DNA of 64,000 nt, taken from assembly GCA_041393535.1 (NCBI GenBank), contig JAWKJY010000008.1, forward strand, positions 1 through 64,000, written 5' to 3'. The notes beneath the pieces were generated by a model, which was given only the letters and a program-made list of their open reading frames with translations, searched no databases and was not told where the DNA came from. The first letter of the stretch is position 1; each line of letters begins with the position of its first letter. Of this stretch, positions 18,690-28,466 are shown in pieces. This DNA comes from JAWKJY01 sp041393535. GTDB taxonomy: Bacteria; Actinomycetota; Thermoleophilia; Gaiellales; Gaiellaceae. Position numbers and translations under genes: made by a program.

Positions 18690-19850
18690 ATGCCGGAGCC
18701 GTACCTCGCCTCCTACGGGTCGAGCCCGTACGAGAAGATCTCGCCGGACTGCCACGAGACGGTCTGGCACCTCGTCGCGGCCGTCCGCGACTGCCTCGCC
18801 CGGGCCGGGCTGACGCCCTCGGACGTCGACGGCCTCGCGCTCGCGTCGTTCTCCTATCCGCCCGGGAACGTGATCACGCTGGCCGAGATGCTCTCGCTCC
18901 GCCTGCGCTGGTGCGAGGAGGGGCAGACGGGAGGCGCCGCCGGCGTGCAGCTGGTCGGCCACGCGGCGGACCAGGTCAGGCTCGGCCGCGCTCGCTGCGC
19001 GCTCGTCGTCTGCGGCGACGCCTTCCGCCCCGGCGACCACGCGCGCCTGCTCGAGAACTTCGCGCCGGCCATGCGCGACCACATCGGGCCGCACGGCTTC
19101 GGCGGGGCGAACGGGCTGCTCGCGATGCTGCAGACGCGCCACGCCCACCTGCACGGGACGCGCCGGGACCAGCTCGCGCGCCTCTGCGTCACGCAGCGCG
19201 AGCACGCGCTGCTCAACCCGAACGCGCTGTTCGACCGGCCGCTCACCGTCGAGCAGGTGCTCGACGCGCGCCCGATCGCGGAGCCGTTCCACCTGTTCGA
19301 CTGCGTGATGCCGTGCTCGGGCGCCGAGGCCGTGCTCGTCGTCTCGGAGGACGTCTCGCGCGCGCTCGCCCGCCCGCCCGTGCGCCTGCGCGCGATGCGG
19401 GAGATCCACAACAGCGCGCCCGACGAGCTCTCCTCGCTCGACCCCGGGTGGCGAACCGTCGGCGACGAGCTGTGGGCCGAGACCGGGTACGGGCCGGGCG
19501 ACGTGGATCTCGCGGAGCTCTACGACGACTACCCGATCGCGGTCGGGCTGCAGCTGGAGGGCTACGGGTTCTGTCGGGAGGGTGGGTGCGGGCCGTTCCT
19601 CGAGTCGACGGACGTGTCGATCCGGGGGTCGCTGCCGATCAACACGGGCGGCGGGCAGCTGTCGGTCGGCCAGTCGGGCGCGGGGGGCGGGCTGATCCAC
19701 GTGACCGAGGCGGTGCAGCAGCTCCAGGGGGAGGCGGGGGCGCGGCAGGTCGCGGACGCGCGGGTCGGGCTCGTGTCCGGCTACGGGTACATCAGCTACG
19801 GCAAGGGGATGTGCGTCGCCGCCGCCGTCCTCGAGCGAGGTGACGCGTGA
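18690..19850 (+). CDS. Thiolase-fold (SCP2/Ltp-type) protein without thiolase catalytic residues, copy 2
   Basis: Paralogue of the protein at 16264, 386 residues, with the same architecture: SYGSSPYEK, DVDGLALASFSYPPGN, GHAADQVRLGRA, AEPFHLFDCVMPCSGAEAVL, and the glycine loop GGGQLSVGQSGAGGG. Again no Cys at the nucleophile position (TGGAAGVQLVGHA) and Gln instead of the loop His. The YDDYPI and YGYISYGKGM segments supply conserved tyrosines; in Ltp2-type aldolases tyrosines replace the thiolase residues. Its stop overlaps the GTG of the DUF35 gene, which supports a two-protein complex. Inference: retro-aldol cleavage of a CoA thioester; thiolysis is unlikely. Confidence 0.86.
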   Translation: MPEPYLASYGSSPYEKISPDCHETVWHLVAAVRDCLARAGLTPSDVDGLALASFSYPPGNVITLAEMLSLRLRWCEEGQTGGAAGVQLVGHAADQVRLGRARCALVVCGDAFRPGDHARLLENFAPAMRDHIGPHGFGGANGLLAMLQTRHAHLHGTRRDQLARLCVTQREHALLNPNALFDRPLTVEQVLDARPIAEPFHLFDCVMPCSGAEAVLVVSEDVSRALARPPVRLRAMREIHNSAPDELSSLDPGWRTVGDELWAETGYGPGDVDLAELYDDYPIAVGLQLEGYGFCREGGCGPFLESTDVSIRGSLPINTGGGQLSVGQSGAGGGLIHVTEAVQQLQGEAGARQVADARVGLVSGYGYISYGKGMCVAAAVLERGDA

Positions 19851-20179
19851 GGCTCCAGCTCGATCGCTGCCCGGCCTGCGGGCACGTCTGCAACTTCCCC
19901 CGGGTCGCCTGCCCCGTCTGCCTGGGCGAGCTCGACCGGGTCGACGCGGCCGGGCGCGGCCGGGTCGCCACGTTCTCGGTCGTCCACCGCTGGACCGAGC
20001 GCTTCCAGCCGCACCTGCCGATCGTGCTCGCCGTGATCGAGCTCGAGGAGGGCGTGGAGATCGTCTCCTCGCTCGTCGGCGACGACCGGCTGGACGTCGC
20101 GATCGGGGACGAGGTCGAGGTGGCGCCGGACGGCTGGGCGGAGCTGCCCCAGTTCCGGCGCGTCGCCGCCGCGGCCTGA
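19847..20179 (+). CDS. DUF35 zinc-ribbon/OB-fold acyl-CoA-associated protein
   Basis: Small protein of 110 residues. The N-terminal rubredoxin-like zinc ribbon has two cysteine pairs (CPACGHVCNFPRVACPVC) and is followed by an OB-fold (GRGRVATFSVVHRW onward). DUF35 proteins bind thiolase-fold partners and present or channel the acyl-CoA, as in the steroid side-chain aldolase Ltp2-ChsH2. The GTGA overlap with thiolase-fold copy 2 makes that protein the likely partner; copy 1 could share it. Confidence 0.9.
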   Translation: MRLQLDRCPACGHVCNFPRVACPVCLGELDRVDAAGRGRVATFSVVHRWTERFQPHLPIVLAVIELEEGVEIVSSLVGDDRLDVAIGDEVEVAPDGWAELPQFRRVAAAA

Positions 20180-20227
20180 GTCACGGGCGCGCTAGGGTCC
20201 CGCCCGGAACTCGACGAGGGAGGGCGC

Positions 20228-20983
20228 ATGGCCGGCAAGGCGATCATCGTGACGGGTGCGGGCGGCGGGCTCGGGTCGCAGACGGTCGCCGCGCTCGCGG
20301 CGCGCGGCGCACGCGTCCTCGCCGTCGATCTCGACCTGGACGCCGCCACCCGCGTCGCCGAGGCGGCGGGCGGGGAGGTCGTGCCGCACGCCGCCGACTG
20401 CGCCGACGGCCCCGCGGTGGCCGCGATGGTGGCCGCGGCGGTCGAACGCTTCGGCCGGCTCGACGGGCTGTTCAACAACGCCGCCATCGAGGGCCCGATC
20501 GCCACGATCGAGGAGTACGACGAGGACGAGTTCGACCGCGTGATGCGCGTGAACTCGCGCAGCGTGTGGCTCGGGATGAAGCACGGGCTGCCCGCGCTGC
20601 GCGCCTCGGGCGGCGGCTCGGTGGTCAACACGGCCTCGACGGGCGGCATGATGGGCTGGCCGGCCATCTCCGGCTACGTGGCCTCGAAGCACGCCGTCGT
20701 CGGGATGACCCGCGCCGTCGCGCTCGAGAACGCCGGCAAGGGGATCAGCGTCAACTGCCTCTGCCCGGGCCCGATGGACACGCGGATGATCTGGTCGATC
20801 GGCGAGGCGATGGCGCCCGGCGACCGAACCGAGCAGCAGCGGCTGCTCGAGGCGACGATCCCGGTGGGCCGGCTCGGCCGGCCGGAGGAGGTCGCGCGGT
20901 TCGCGACGTTCCTGCTGCTCGACTGCCCGGAGTACCTGACCGGCGCGGTGCTCCCGATCGACGGCGCCCAGACGGCCGGGTAG
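20228..20983 (+). CDS. SDR-family NAD(P)-dependent oxidoreductase
   Basis: Classical SDR, 251 residues, with TGAGGGLG for cofactor binding, FNNAAIEG, Ser in NTASTGGMMG, and YVASK as the Tyr-Lys pair. The C-terminal GAVLPIDGAQTAG is typical. A Shine-Dalgarno (GAGGGAGG) is placed before the ATG and a possible -10 (TAGGGT) lies about 32 bp upstream, so it can be expressed separately from the thiolase-fold/DUF35 pair. A 3-hydroxyacyl-CoA or alcohol dehydrogenase role in the same pathway is plausible. Confidence 0.9.
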   Translation: MAGKAIIVTGAGGGLGSQTVAALAARGARVLAVDLDLDAATRVAEAAGGEVVPHAADCADGPAVAAMVAAAVERFGRLDGLFNNAAIEGPIATIEEYDEDEFDRVMRVNSRSVWLGMKHGLPALRASGGGSVVNTASTGGMMGWPAISGYVASKHAVVGMTRAVALENAGKGISVNCLCPGPMDTRMIWSIGEAMAPGDRTEQQRLLEATIPVGRLGRPEEVARFATFLLLDCPEYLTGAVLPIDGAQTAG

Positions 20984-21358
20984 CAGCGAGCGGGGAGGAG
21001 GCGGGGCTGCGCAAGGCCGACCCCGCACCCGGCGGTCGCCGCGGCCGGCGACCGCGCGCCGGGTGCCCGCATGGCCGGCGGTCGCCGCGGGGAGAGACCG
21101 GGGCACATCCGGCACGGTCCAGTCTCACACCCGTGACGGCTCCCGCGCTACGCTCGAAAGCGGGTGGAGGCGCGGGGTGGCCCCTGGGGCGTCCCGAAGG
21201 GACGCGGCCAACGCGACCATGTCCCGGGAGGCCAGGCGGCCGCGGCGCCGCTTCGCGGCCTGCCCGCGCCACCTGACGAGGCGGCGCGCCTCGGGCACGG
21301 GATCGCGCCGCTGGGCCGCAGCCGTCCCGGCCCGCGACGCGACCTCTACGGTTGGGTC
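20984..21358. other. Intergenic region with hairpin, no supported gene
   Basis: This 375-bp stretch holds the large hairpin at 21026-21065. The remainder (21066-21358) has open frames on both strands with no recognisable domain, start context or family-like composition. Confidence 0.6.
21026..21065. terminator. Long GC-rich hairpin after the SDR gene
   Basis: An inner perfect 9-bp stem (CGGTCGCCG / CGGCGACCG, loop CGGC, 21033-21054) is extended by an outer stem CACCCGG / CCGGGTG with a CGCG bulge. There is no T-run. Its position 43 bp after the SDR stop fits a transcription terminator for the catabolic cluster. Confidence 0.55.
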
Positions 21359-21610
21359 GTGCCCACGTGGGCCATCGTGCTGCTCGTCTACGGGCTCAGC
21401 GCTCCGCTCGCGCTCGCGTGGGCGAACGCCTCCGGCTTCCTGCCATGGGGCGACCCGGTCGTGGTGCTGCGGCTGCCGGCAGTCGTCTGGATCGGCCCGG
21501 CGATCGCCCTCGTCGCGATCGGCTCGATCGCCGTCGCAGCGGTCGCGCGCGCGGCCGGGGCCGAGCGCACCGAGGCGGCCCTCGCATGGTGGCGGGCGCG
21601 GCCCGACTGA
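21359..21610 (+). CDS. Small two-helix membrane protein
   Basis: Predicted 83-residue protein from GTG at 21359. Two hydrophobic segments (AIVLLVYGLSAPLALAWA and VVWIGPAIALVAIGSIAVAAV) flank a short loop, ending in a charged cytoplasmic tail (RAAGAERTEAALAWWRARPD). The frame extends upstream, but that part is Arg/Pro-rich and looks non-coding. Not recognised as a known family; it may be a small partner of the downstream c-di-GMP protein, from which it is separated by 48 bp. Confidence 0.5.
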   Translation: MPTWAIVLLVYGLSAPLALAWANASGFLPWGDPVVVLRLPAVVWIGPAIALVAIGSIAVAAVARAAGAERTEAALAWWRARPD

Positions 21611-21658
21611 TCCCGGGCGGCTCAACTCCCCCGTCGCACGGCCGATCTTCCCGGGACG

Positions 21659-23811
21659 GTGAAGCTTCGCGCGCGCACGCTGGTGGCCGGGCTGGCCCTG
21701 GCCGGGCTGGCCCTGGCCGCGTTCGCGATCTCGTCGCGCGCCGTCGACCAGCGCCTCGACCAGGAGCGCGAGTCCCGCGCGCTCGAGGCCGCGACCGCGC
21801 TCACGCGCGCGCTCGCAGCGGTCGACGGCGACGTGCGCGGCGTCGTGGGCCTCTTCTCGACCGCGCGGGACGTCGACGACTTCAGCCTCTTCGCGGCCCC
21901 CGCGCTGCGGACGCCGGGGCTCGTGGCGCTCGGCTGGGCGCCTCGCGTGACGGAGGGCGAGCGCGCCCAGTTCGAGCAGCGCAGCGGCTTCGGGCTCACG
22001 CAGCTCGGCCCGGACGGCACCCTCGCCCCTGCCGAGCCGCGCCTCGACCACTTCCCGATCGCGTTCGCGGCGCCCCTTCCTCGAGCCTCCGCCTGGTCGG
22101 TCTCGACCTCGGCTCCGCCGGGGCCGCGCGCTACGCGGCGGCGACGGCGGCGGCGAGCGGCGCCGGCGCCCGGAGCGGGCTGCTGCCGCTGCTCCCGGAC
22201 GGCGCGTCCTTCGTCGTCGTCGAGCCCGCCTACGCGCGCGGCGAGCCGACCGGGACGCCCGACGAGCGGCTCGCCGCGCTGACCGGGCTCTCCGTCGGCG
22301 TCGTCCGGCCGGATCTGCTCGTCGCCGATGCGCTCGACGGGTTCCGGGGCCTCGACGCGATCCGCGTCGTCGACTCGGGCACCGAGGTCTACCGCGCCGG
22401 CGGCGACCTCGCCGGCGCGGTCGAGCAGGACGTCCCCTTCGCCGGCGGGGCCTGGCGGCTCGCCGTCGTCGCGGCCGTGCCCGCCGGGGAGATGGCGCTC
22501 CCGTGGGTCGTCCTCGGGACGGGCCTCGCGCTCGCGCTCCTCGTCGCGACGCTGCTCGAGCACCTCTCGCGCCGGCGCTCGTGGGCCGAGCGGCTGGTGG
22601 CCGAGCGCACCTCGGAGCTCGCGGCCTCGCTCGCCGAGACGCGCGACGCGAACGAGGCGCTCGCCGTCGCGCGGGCCGAGGCCGAGCGGCGCTCGCGCGT
22701 CGACGCCCTCACCGGCGCCTACAACCGCCAGCACCTGCTCGTCGAGCTGTCCGCCGAGCTGAATCGGGCCGTCCGCGCCGTCAACGAGCCGGCCCTCGTC
22801 CTGCTCGAGGTTGACGGGTTCGCGCAGCTCAACGAGGAGCAGGGGCTCGCCGCGGGCGACGCCGTCCTCGTCGAGGTCGCCCGCCGGCTGCGCACGTCGC
22901 TGCGCTCGTACGACTGCATCGCCCGCTGGCGCGGTGACCAGTTCGCCCTGCTGGTGGCCGACGTGCCGGACGACCCCACCCTCTGGAAGATCGCGGACAC
23001 GGTGCGCCAGGTCGTCGCGCTCGGCCGCATCCCGGTCGACGGCCTCGACCTGTGGGCGACCGCCTCGGTCGGCGCGGCGCGGGCGACCCCGACCCTGCGG
23101 CATCCCGACGCGCTCGTCGACGCGGCCGACGCGGCGCTTCGCGCGGCGCGCCGGGACGGGCCCGACCGGACGGTCGTCCATGCGAACGCCGCGGGTGCGC
23201 AGCCCGAGCCGGAGGCGATCAGGATCGCCGAGTCGCTCGCGGTGTCGGCGGCGCTCCGCGAGGGCATGCCCGAGCAGCACTGCCACCACGTGGCGCGGCT
23301 CGCCGGGCTCGTGGCGGAGCAGCTCGGCCAGCCCGAGGACGCGGTCGTCCGGACGCGCGTCGCGGGCTGGCTCCACGACCTCGGCAAGGTCTCGATCCCC
23401 GATCGGATCCTGGCGAAGCCGGACGCGCTCGACGAGGAGGACTGGCGCGTGATGCGGACGCACCCGGCGCTCGGAGAGGAGATCGTGCTGCGGATCCCCG
23501 CGCTCGCGGCCTCCGCCGGGGCGATCCGCCATCACCACGAGCGCTGGGACGGGTCGGGCTATCCCGACGGCCTGGCGGGCGAGTCGATCCCGCTCGACGC
23601 GCGCATCGTCGCCGCCGCCGACGTCTACGTCTCGATGACCTCCGAGCCGCCCTTCCGCCGTGCGCGCGACCACCGCGCCGCGCTCGCCGAGCTCCGTGCG
23701 AGCGCCGGCTCGCAGCTCGACCCGCGGGTCGTCGAGGCGCTCGTGACCGTGCTCGAGCGGGAGCGTCGCGGACGCGCTGCCGCCAACGTCGAGGGGGAGG
23801 TGGACGCGTGA
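21659..23811 (+). CDS. CHASE - degenerate GGDEF - HD-GYP c-di-GMP signalling protein, one frameshift
   Basis: Membrane receptor, 717 residues once one base lost near 22077 is restored. It has an N-terminal helix (LVAGLALAGLALAAFAI), an extracytoplasmic CHASE domain (GVVGLFSTARDVDDF, LGWAPRVTEGERAQFE), a second helix (PWVVLGTGLALALLVATLL), a coiled coil, a GGDEF domain from DALTGAYNR whose signature is RWRGDQF in place of GGDEF, then an HD-GYP domain with WLHDLGK and HHHERWDGSGYPDGL. The HD-GYP motif looks intact, so the output is probably c-di-GMP hydrolysis; the cyclase half looks inactive and may sense nucleotide. The break falls between the CHASE halves (AFAAPL / SSSLRLVGLDLG). The stop overlaps the next GTG. 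Confidence 0.85.
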
Positions 23812-25256
23812 GGTCGCTCGTGCTCGGCCGTCCCGTCGTGGTGGTGCTCGTCCTGATGGTCTCTGCCGGCCTGGCCGCGACCTCGCTGTCGGTCGTGGGC
23901 ACGCAGCGATCCGACGAGCGGGCCGCCCAGGACGCTGCGGCCCTCGCCAGCACGCCGCCGACGCTGAACGCGGTCGGCGACCCCGGCGCGGCGCTCGGCT
24001 GCTCGTGCGGCCGCGTCCTGCTCCACGTCGAGCTGCCGCCGGGCGGCGATCGCGTCGTCGTCACGCGCGACGACGGCACCGTCGTGCACGACGGCCCGGG
24101 CGGCGACCTCGTGGACGGCTGGCTCGGGGACGGCCTGCGGGTCTCGTACACGGCGATCGCCTACGGCGCGGACGGGGTCGTCTCGCCGGCGGCCACGGCG
24201 GCCGCGGAGACGCCCGATCGCACGCCGCCGCCGGTGCCGGGCGCGCCGAGCGGCTCCGGCTACCCGCTGCAGGTGACCTGGCCCGGCGGGCAGGCCGACG
24301 CCGCGTACACCCTCCGCCGCGACGGCGCCGAGGTGGGCGCCGGGCGGGGCACGCCGATCGCCGACCCGGACGCCGTCGACACGGCGGCGCCCGCGGCGCC
24401 CCGCGGCCTCTCCGCCGAGCCCGTCGGGGCGGACGTCCGCGTGCGCTGGGAGCCCGTCGTCGACGCCGGCACCCGACACGACTACGCGGTCCGGGCGGCC
24501 GACGAGTCGGGTAACGCGAGCGAGTGGTCTCCCTCCACGACGATCGCGGTCGCCTCCGGCGTCGCCCGCTACCGGGTCACGGTCGACGACGCGGCGCCGG
24601 TCGACGTCGTCGAGCCGACGATCGACCTTCCGGGCCTCCGGCCCGGGTCGACGCACGACGTGGAGGTCGTCGCCGTCGACGCCGCGGGCAACGCGTCGCC
24701 GCCCTCCGCGCCGCTGTCGATCACCGTCGCCCAGCCGGCGGCGCCGGCCGGCGTCGAGGTCGTCCAGGACGGGAGCACCGTCTCGGTGGAGCCGGACGCC
24801 GGCACGACGGTCGTGGGCGTCGAGATCTCGCCCGGCGACGGCGAGCCGTACGTGCCGGTCGACGGCACGTCGACGGCGCTTCCCGACGGCACGTACGACG
24901 TCCGCGTCGAGGTCGAGGACGACGCCGGTCAGACGTCCACGACCACGGAGCAGGTAGTGGTCGACACGACCTCGCCCGTCGTCGTCGCGAGCTGGTCCGG
25001 GTCGGCGGGCGGCGACGGCACGCTGACGATCCAGGCGACGGACGCCGTGGGGATCGTCTCGCTCGAGCTCGACGGCCGCCCGATCAAGCGCGTGCGCCGC
25101 AGCCGCTTCTCCGTCGACCTCGGTCGGCCCCACGTCGTGGTCGCCTCCGATCGCGGCGGCCACCGGACGAAGGTGCGGATCGCGCCGCAGAAGGGCAAGG
25201 CGAAGGGCAAGGCCAAGGGCACGAAGCGCGCGGGCGGCACCCGCACGCGACGCTAG
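23808..25256 (+). CDS. Secreted or membrane-anchored multi-domain beta-sandwich (fibronectin III-like) protein
   Basis: Predicted 482 residues from a GTG overlapping the HD-GYP stop (GTGA). An N-terminal hydrophobic segment (VVVVLVLMVSAGLAAT) acts as signal anchor. Several tandem beta-sandwich domains follow with fibronectin III/Ig-like signatures (DYAVRAADESGNASEWSPS, DVEVVAVDAAGNASPPSAP, DVRVEVEDDAGQTST). The protein ends in a strongly basic tail rich in Lys-Gly-Lys-Ala repeats. It is probably an extracellular adhesion or wall-binding protein; coupling to a c-di-GMP phosphodiesterase hints at a role in surface attachment. The exact domain count cannot be set by eye. Confidence 0.75.
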   Translation: MRSLVLGRPVVVVLVLMVSAGLAATSLSVVGTQRSDERAAQDAAALASTPPTLNAVGDPGAALGCSCGRVLLHVELPPGGDRVVVTRDDGTVVHDGPGGDLVDGWLGDGLRVSYTAIAYGADGVVSPAATAAAETPDRTPPPVPGAPSGSGYPLQVTWPGGQADAAYTLRRDGAEVGAGRGTPIADPDAVDTAAPAAPRGLSAEPVGADVRVRWEPVVDAGTRHDYAVRAADESGNASEWSPSTTIAVASGVARYRVTVDDAAPVDVVEPTIDLPGLRPGSTHDVEVVAVDAAGNASPPSAPLSITVAQPAAPAGVEVVQDGSTVSVEPDAGTTVVGVEISPGDGEPYVPVDGTSTALPDGTYDVRVEVEDDAGQTSTTTEQVVVDTTSPVVVASWSGSAGGDGTLTIQATDAVGIVSLELDGRPIKRVRRSRFSVDLGRPHVVVASDRGGHRTKVRIAPQKGKAKGKAKGTKRAGGTRTRR

Positions 25257-25269
25257 CGAGCCGCATCGC

Positions 25270-25704
25270 TCAGCCGCGTGGGCCGCGCGGCTGGCCCTCG
25301 TCCGGATGGTGCCGGCCGTGGAAGCTGATCGTCGTCGTCAGCAGGCCGACGAACGCGATCCCCGGCCCGACGGACAGGCCGAGCGCCTCCGCGCGCGTCA
25401 ACGGCAGGTCCAGCGCGAGCGCGCCGACGGCGACCCACACGCCCGCGGCGATCGCGGGAAGCAGCAGCAGGATCACCGCCCACTCGTGCCACGGCTTGCC
25501 GAGCCTGACCCACAGGCGCCAGTCGGCGACGGCGCAGATCGCGATCACCGTAGCCGGCAGCGGGCCGATCACGACCCGTTCCCATGCGGCGAGATCGCCG
25601 AGCCCGAGCGGCGCGCCGAACGTCCACGCGGCCACGGCGAGTATCGGCCCGAGCAGCCAGGACGGCAGGACGCCGCCGGCGTGCGGGTCAACGTGCCCGG
25701 GCAA
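25270..25704 (-). CDS. Small integral membrane protein downstream of csoR
   Basis: Unrecognised protein of 144 residues with about four hydrophobic segments (LLGPILAVAAWTFGAPLG, PLPATVIAICAVADW, WAVILLLLPAIAAGVWVAVG, GPGIAFVGLLTTTISF) and a His-containing C-terminus (FHGRHHPDEG). Its start lies 17 bp inside the csoR coding sequence on the same strand, so it belongs to the copper operon. The His-rich tail would fit a metal role, but no family is claimed. Confidence 0.65.
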   Translation of the reverse strand: MPGHVDPHAGGVLPSWLLGPILAVAAWTFGAPLGLGDLAAWERVVIGPLPATVIAICAVADWRLWVRLGKPWHEWAVILLLLPAIAAGVWVAVGALALDLPLTRAEALGLSVGPGIAFVGLLTTTISFHGRHHPDEGQPRGPRG

Positions 25705-26104
25705 AGCGGTGCACCGCCGCCAGGAGCTCCTCGCTCTTCGCGGCCGCCGTCGCCTCGTCGCCGGCTGCGAGGGCTTCCGCGACGCAGTGGCGCACGTGCG
25801 CGTCGAGCACGCGGAAGGAGAGGCTCTCGAGCGCGGTGGTGACGGCGCTGATCTGCGTGATCACGTCGATGCAGTAGCGGTCGTCCTCGACCATGCGCTC
25901 GATCCCGCGCACCTGTCCCTCGATCCGCCGCAGGCGGGTCAACAGGGCCTTCTTCTCGTCGGCGTAGCCGTGGCTCGTGGCTGCCCCGCCTCCGGCGGTC
26001 GAAGAGATCGTGACGCTCTCGTCGCTGTTCCGTGACGGACACGTGTGCCCCGCGTCGGCATGCTCGTCCGCATGGATCCCCGTCGGCTCGTCCCTGTCGC
26101 TCAT
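25688..26104 (-). CDS. csoR: CsoR-family copper-sensing repressor
   Basis: DUF156/CsoR protein, 138 residues. The four-helix domain starts at LLTRLRRIEGQVRGIERMV. Copper ligands are visible: Cys in DDRYCIDVI, then His and Cys in the H-x3-C arrangement of AHVRHC. The N-terminal 45 residues form a His/Asp/Ser-rich extension (HADEHADAGH) not needed for the fold. The ATG overlaps the copA stop (ATGA). It should repress the copZ promoter at 28467-28485 and release it when Cu(I) binds. Confidence 0.93.
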   Translation of the reverse strand: MSDRDEPTGIHADEHADAGHTCPSRNSDESVTISSTAGGGAATSHGYADEKKALLTRLRRIEGQVRGIERMVEDDRYCIDVITQISAVTTALESLSFRVLDAHVRHCVAEALAAGDEATAAAKSEELLAAVHRFARAR

Positions 26105-28279
26105 GCCCCTCCCGTGCGCGGGCTCCGGTACCGGCGCAGCCGGAGCGAGTTGCCGACGACCAGCAGGCTCGAGGCGGCCATCGCGGCCGCGGCGATCATC
26201 GGGTCGAGCACGCCCGCGATCGCGAGCGGGATCGCCGCGACGTTGTACGCGAAGGCCCAGAACAGGTTCGCCCGGATCGTCGAGAGCGTGCGCCGCGCCA
26301 GCCGGATCGCGTCGGGGACGGCGCGGAGGTCGTCCGTCACGAGCGTGATCGCGGAGGCCTCGATCGCGACGTCGGTTCCCGTCGAGATCGCGATCCCGAG
26401 GTCGGCCTGGGCGAGCGCCGGGGCGTCGTTCACTCCGTCGCCGACCATCGCCACCACCTCGCCGGCGGCCTGCAGCTCCCGCACCGTGGCCGCCTTGTCC
26501 GCCGGCATGACGTCCGCCACGACGCGGTCGATCCCGACCTCGGCGGCGACCTCGCGGGCCCGGTCGAGCCGGTCGCCCGTCAGCAGCACCGGCTCGAGGC
26601 CGAGGGCGCGCAGTTCCGCGATGGCCTGCCGGCTCGTCGGCCGCACGCTGTCGTCCACCACGAGCCGCGCGCGATCGACGCCGTCCCAGCGCACGACGAT
26701 GCCGCCAGCGTCCTTCTCGACCTCGACCGCGTGGCCCTCGACGACGCCCGTGACGCCTCGCCCGGGCAGGGCCCGGAACCGCTCGACGATCGGCAGGGCC
26801 CCCGTCTCCCGGCGGGCCGTCTCGGCGACCGCCCGGGCGATCGGGTGCTCGCTCGCGTCCTCGACGGCGCCGGCCAGCCGGAGCACCTCCGTCCGGGTCG
26901 CCCCATCCAGGAGCACGACCTCCGAGAGCCGGACGCGCCCCTCGGTGACGGTGCCCGTCTTGTCCAGGACGACCGAGCTGATCGCGCGCGTCTGCTCCAG
27001 CACCTCCGGGCCGCGGATCAGCAGTCCGAGCTGCGCCCCGCGACCCGTCCCGACCAGCAGAGCCGTCGGCGTCGCGAGCCCGAGCGCGCACGGACAGGCG
27101 ATGATCAGCACCGCGACCGCGGCGGTGAAGGCCGCGTCGGCGTCGCCCGTCGCGAGCAGCCAGCCGGCCAGCGTCGCGAGGGCGATGGCGGCGACCACGG
27201 GGACGAAGACGGCCGCGACCCGGTCTGCGAGCCGTTGCACGGGCGCCTTGCCCGCCTGCGCGGCCTCGACCAGGCGCGCGATCTGCTGCAGCGCCGTGTC
27301 CCTGCCGACCCGCGAAGCGACGACGACGAGGCGGCCGTCCGTGCAGACCGTCCCCCCCGTCACCGCGTCGCCGGGGCCGACGTCGACGGGGATCGGCTCG
27401 CCGGTGAGCATCGACCGGTCGACCGCGGCTTGCCCCTCGCGGACCGTGCCGTCCGCGGGGATCCGCTCGCCGGGGCGCACGACCAGCACATCGCCGACCC
27501 GCAGCTCGTCGACCGGGATCCGCCGCTCGGCGCCGTCCCGGAGCACCGCGGCCTCCTTCGCGCCCAGCTCGGCGAGGGCGCGGAGCGCCTCGCCCGATCG
27601 CCGCCGCGCCCTCGCCTCGAGCCAGCGGCCGAGCAGGATCAGCGTCGTGATCACCGCGCCGACCTCGAAGTAGACGTGCGCCGAGTCGTCCATCGTCGGT
27701 CCCGGCACGGCCATCCCCGGCATCTCCGCACCCATTCCGTCGGCCGGGCCGCCGAGCGCCGTCACCGCGACGACGGACCAGACCCAGGATGCGAGCGTCC
27801 CCAGCGAGACCAGGGTGTCCATCGAGGCGCCGCCGTGGCGCAGGCCCGTACGGCCGCGAGGTGGATATGCGCGCCGGCGCCGAGCACCACCGGGGTGGCG
27901 AGACCGAGCGCGAGCCACTCCCAGCCGTCGAACTGGAGCGACCCGATCATCGACACGAGGACGAGGGCACCGTCAGCGCGGCGGCGAGCCCGAGTCGCAC
28001 CGTGTCCACGAGCTCGGCGTGGCCGTCCGGGGCGGCCTCGGCGGCCAGCCGACCCTGGTACCCGGCAGCCTCGATCGCGGCGAGCAGCGTCTGGACGTCG
28101 ACGGCCGTCGGGTGCTCGACCGTCGCCTTCCCGGTCGCGTAGTTGACGGTTGCGCTGACACCGTCGATCCGGTTCAGGCGGCGCTCGACCCGCGCCGCGC
28201 AGGCGGCGCAGGTCATCCCGTCGACGGCCAGCTCGACTGGCTCGCGCGCGTGGTCGTCAGCTGGCGTCGTAGCCTGCAT
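26101..28279 (-). CDS. copA: Copper-exporting P1B-type ATPase CopA, two frameshifts
   Basis: P-type ATPase, 726 residues when two missing bases (about 27968 and 27840) are restored. From the ATG at 28279: an N-terminal heavy-metal domain (DGMTCAACAARVE), then hydrophobic segments spread over three frames (LAAALTVP / LVSMIGSLQFDGWEWLALG / RHGGASMDTLVSLGTL). From there the frame is intact with the actuator domain, the metal-transport motif ACPCALG, phosphorylation site DKTGT, SEHPIARA and GDGVNDAPALAQAD. It exports Cu(I) from the cytoplasm using ATP. Start overlaps copZ by 23 bp and stop overlaps csoR. The lesions fall in the variable membrane region, yet both flanks align, so error is likelier than decay. 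Confidence 0.88.
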
Positions 28280-28460
28280 CGACCACCGCCGCCCGGAGCG
28301 CGTCCACGTCGAGGCCCGAGCCCTCGACGGTGGCGCGGCCCTGGTCGAGGTCGACCGCCACGCGCTCGACGCCCGGGACGTCCAGGAGCGCCTCCTCCAC
28401 GTGGGAGACGCAGTGCTGGCAGCTCATGCCGGAGACCGTGAGGGTGATTGCGTCGCTCAT
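28257..28460 (-). CDS. copZ: Copper chaperone, heavy-metal-associated domain
   Basis: HMA-domain protein of 67 residues with the Cys-x2-Cys copper site in SGMSCQHCVSHVEEAL. ATG at 28460 was chosen because it lies 6 nt from a TATAGT -10; a longer frame to 28517 runs through the operator. First gene of copZ-copA-csoR; it carries Cu(I) to the ATPase and perhaps to CsoR. Confidence 0.93.
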   Translation of the reverse strand: MSDAITLTVSGMSCQHCVSHVEEALLDVPGVERVAVDLDQGRATVEGSGLDVDALRAAVVDAGYDAS

Positions 28461-28466
28461 GTCTCC

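Noticed and set aside
21063..21662. 199-codon frame between the SDR and the CHASE gene
   Set aside because: Low-complexity Arg/Ser/Pro sequence without domains; overlaps the better-supported small membrane protein.
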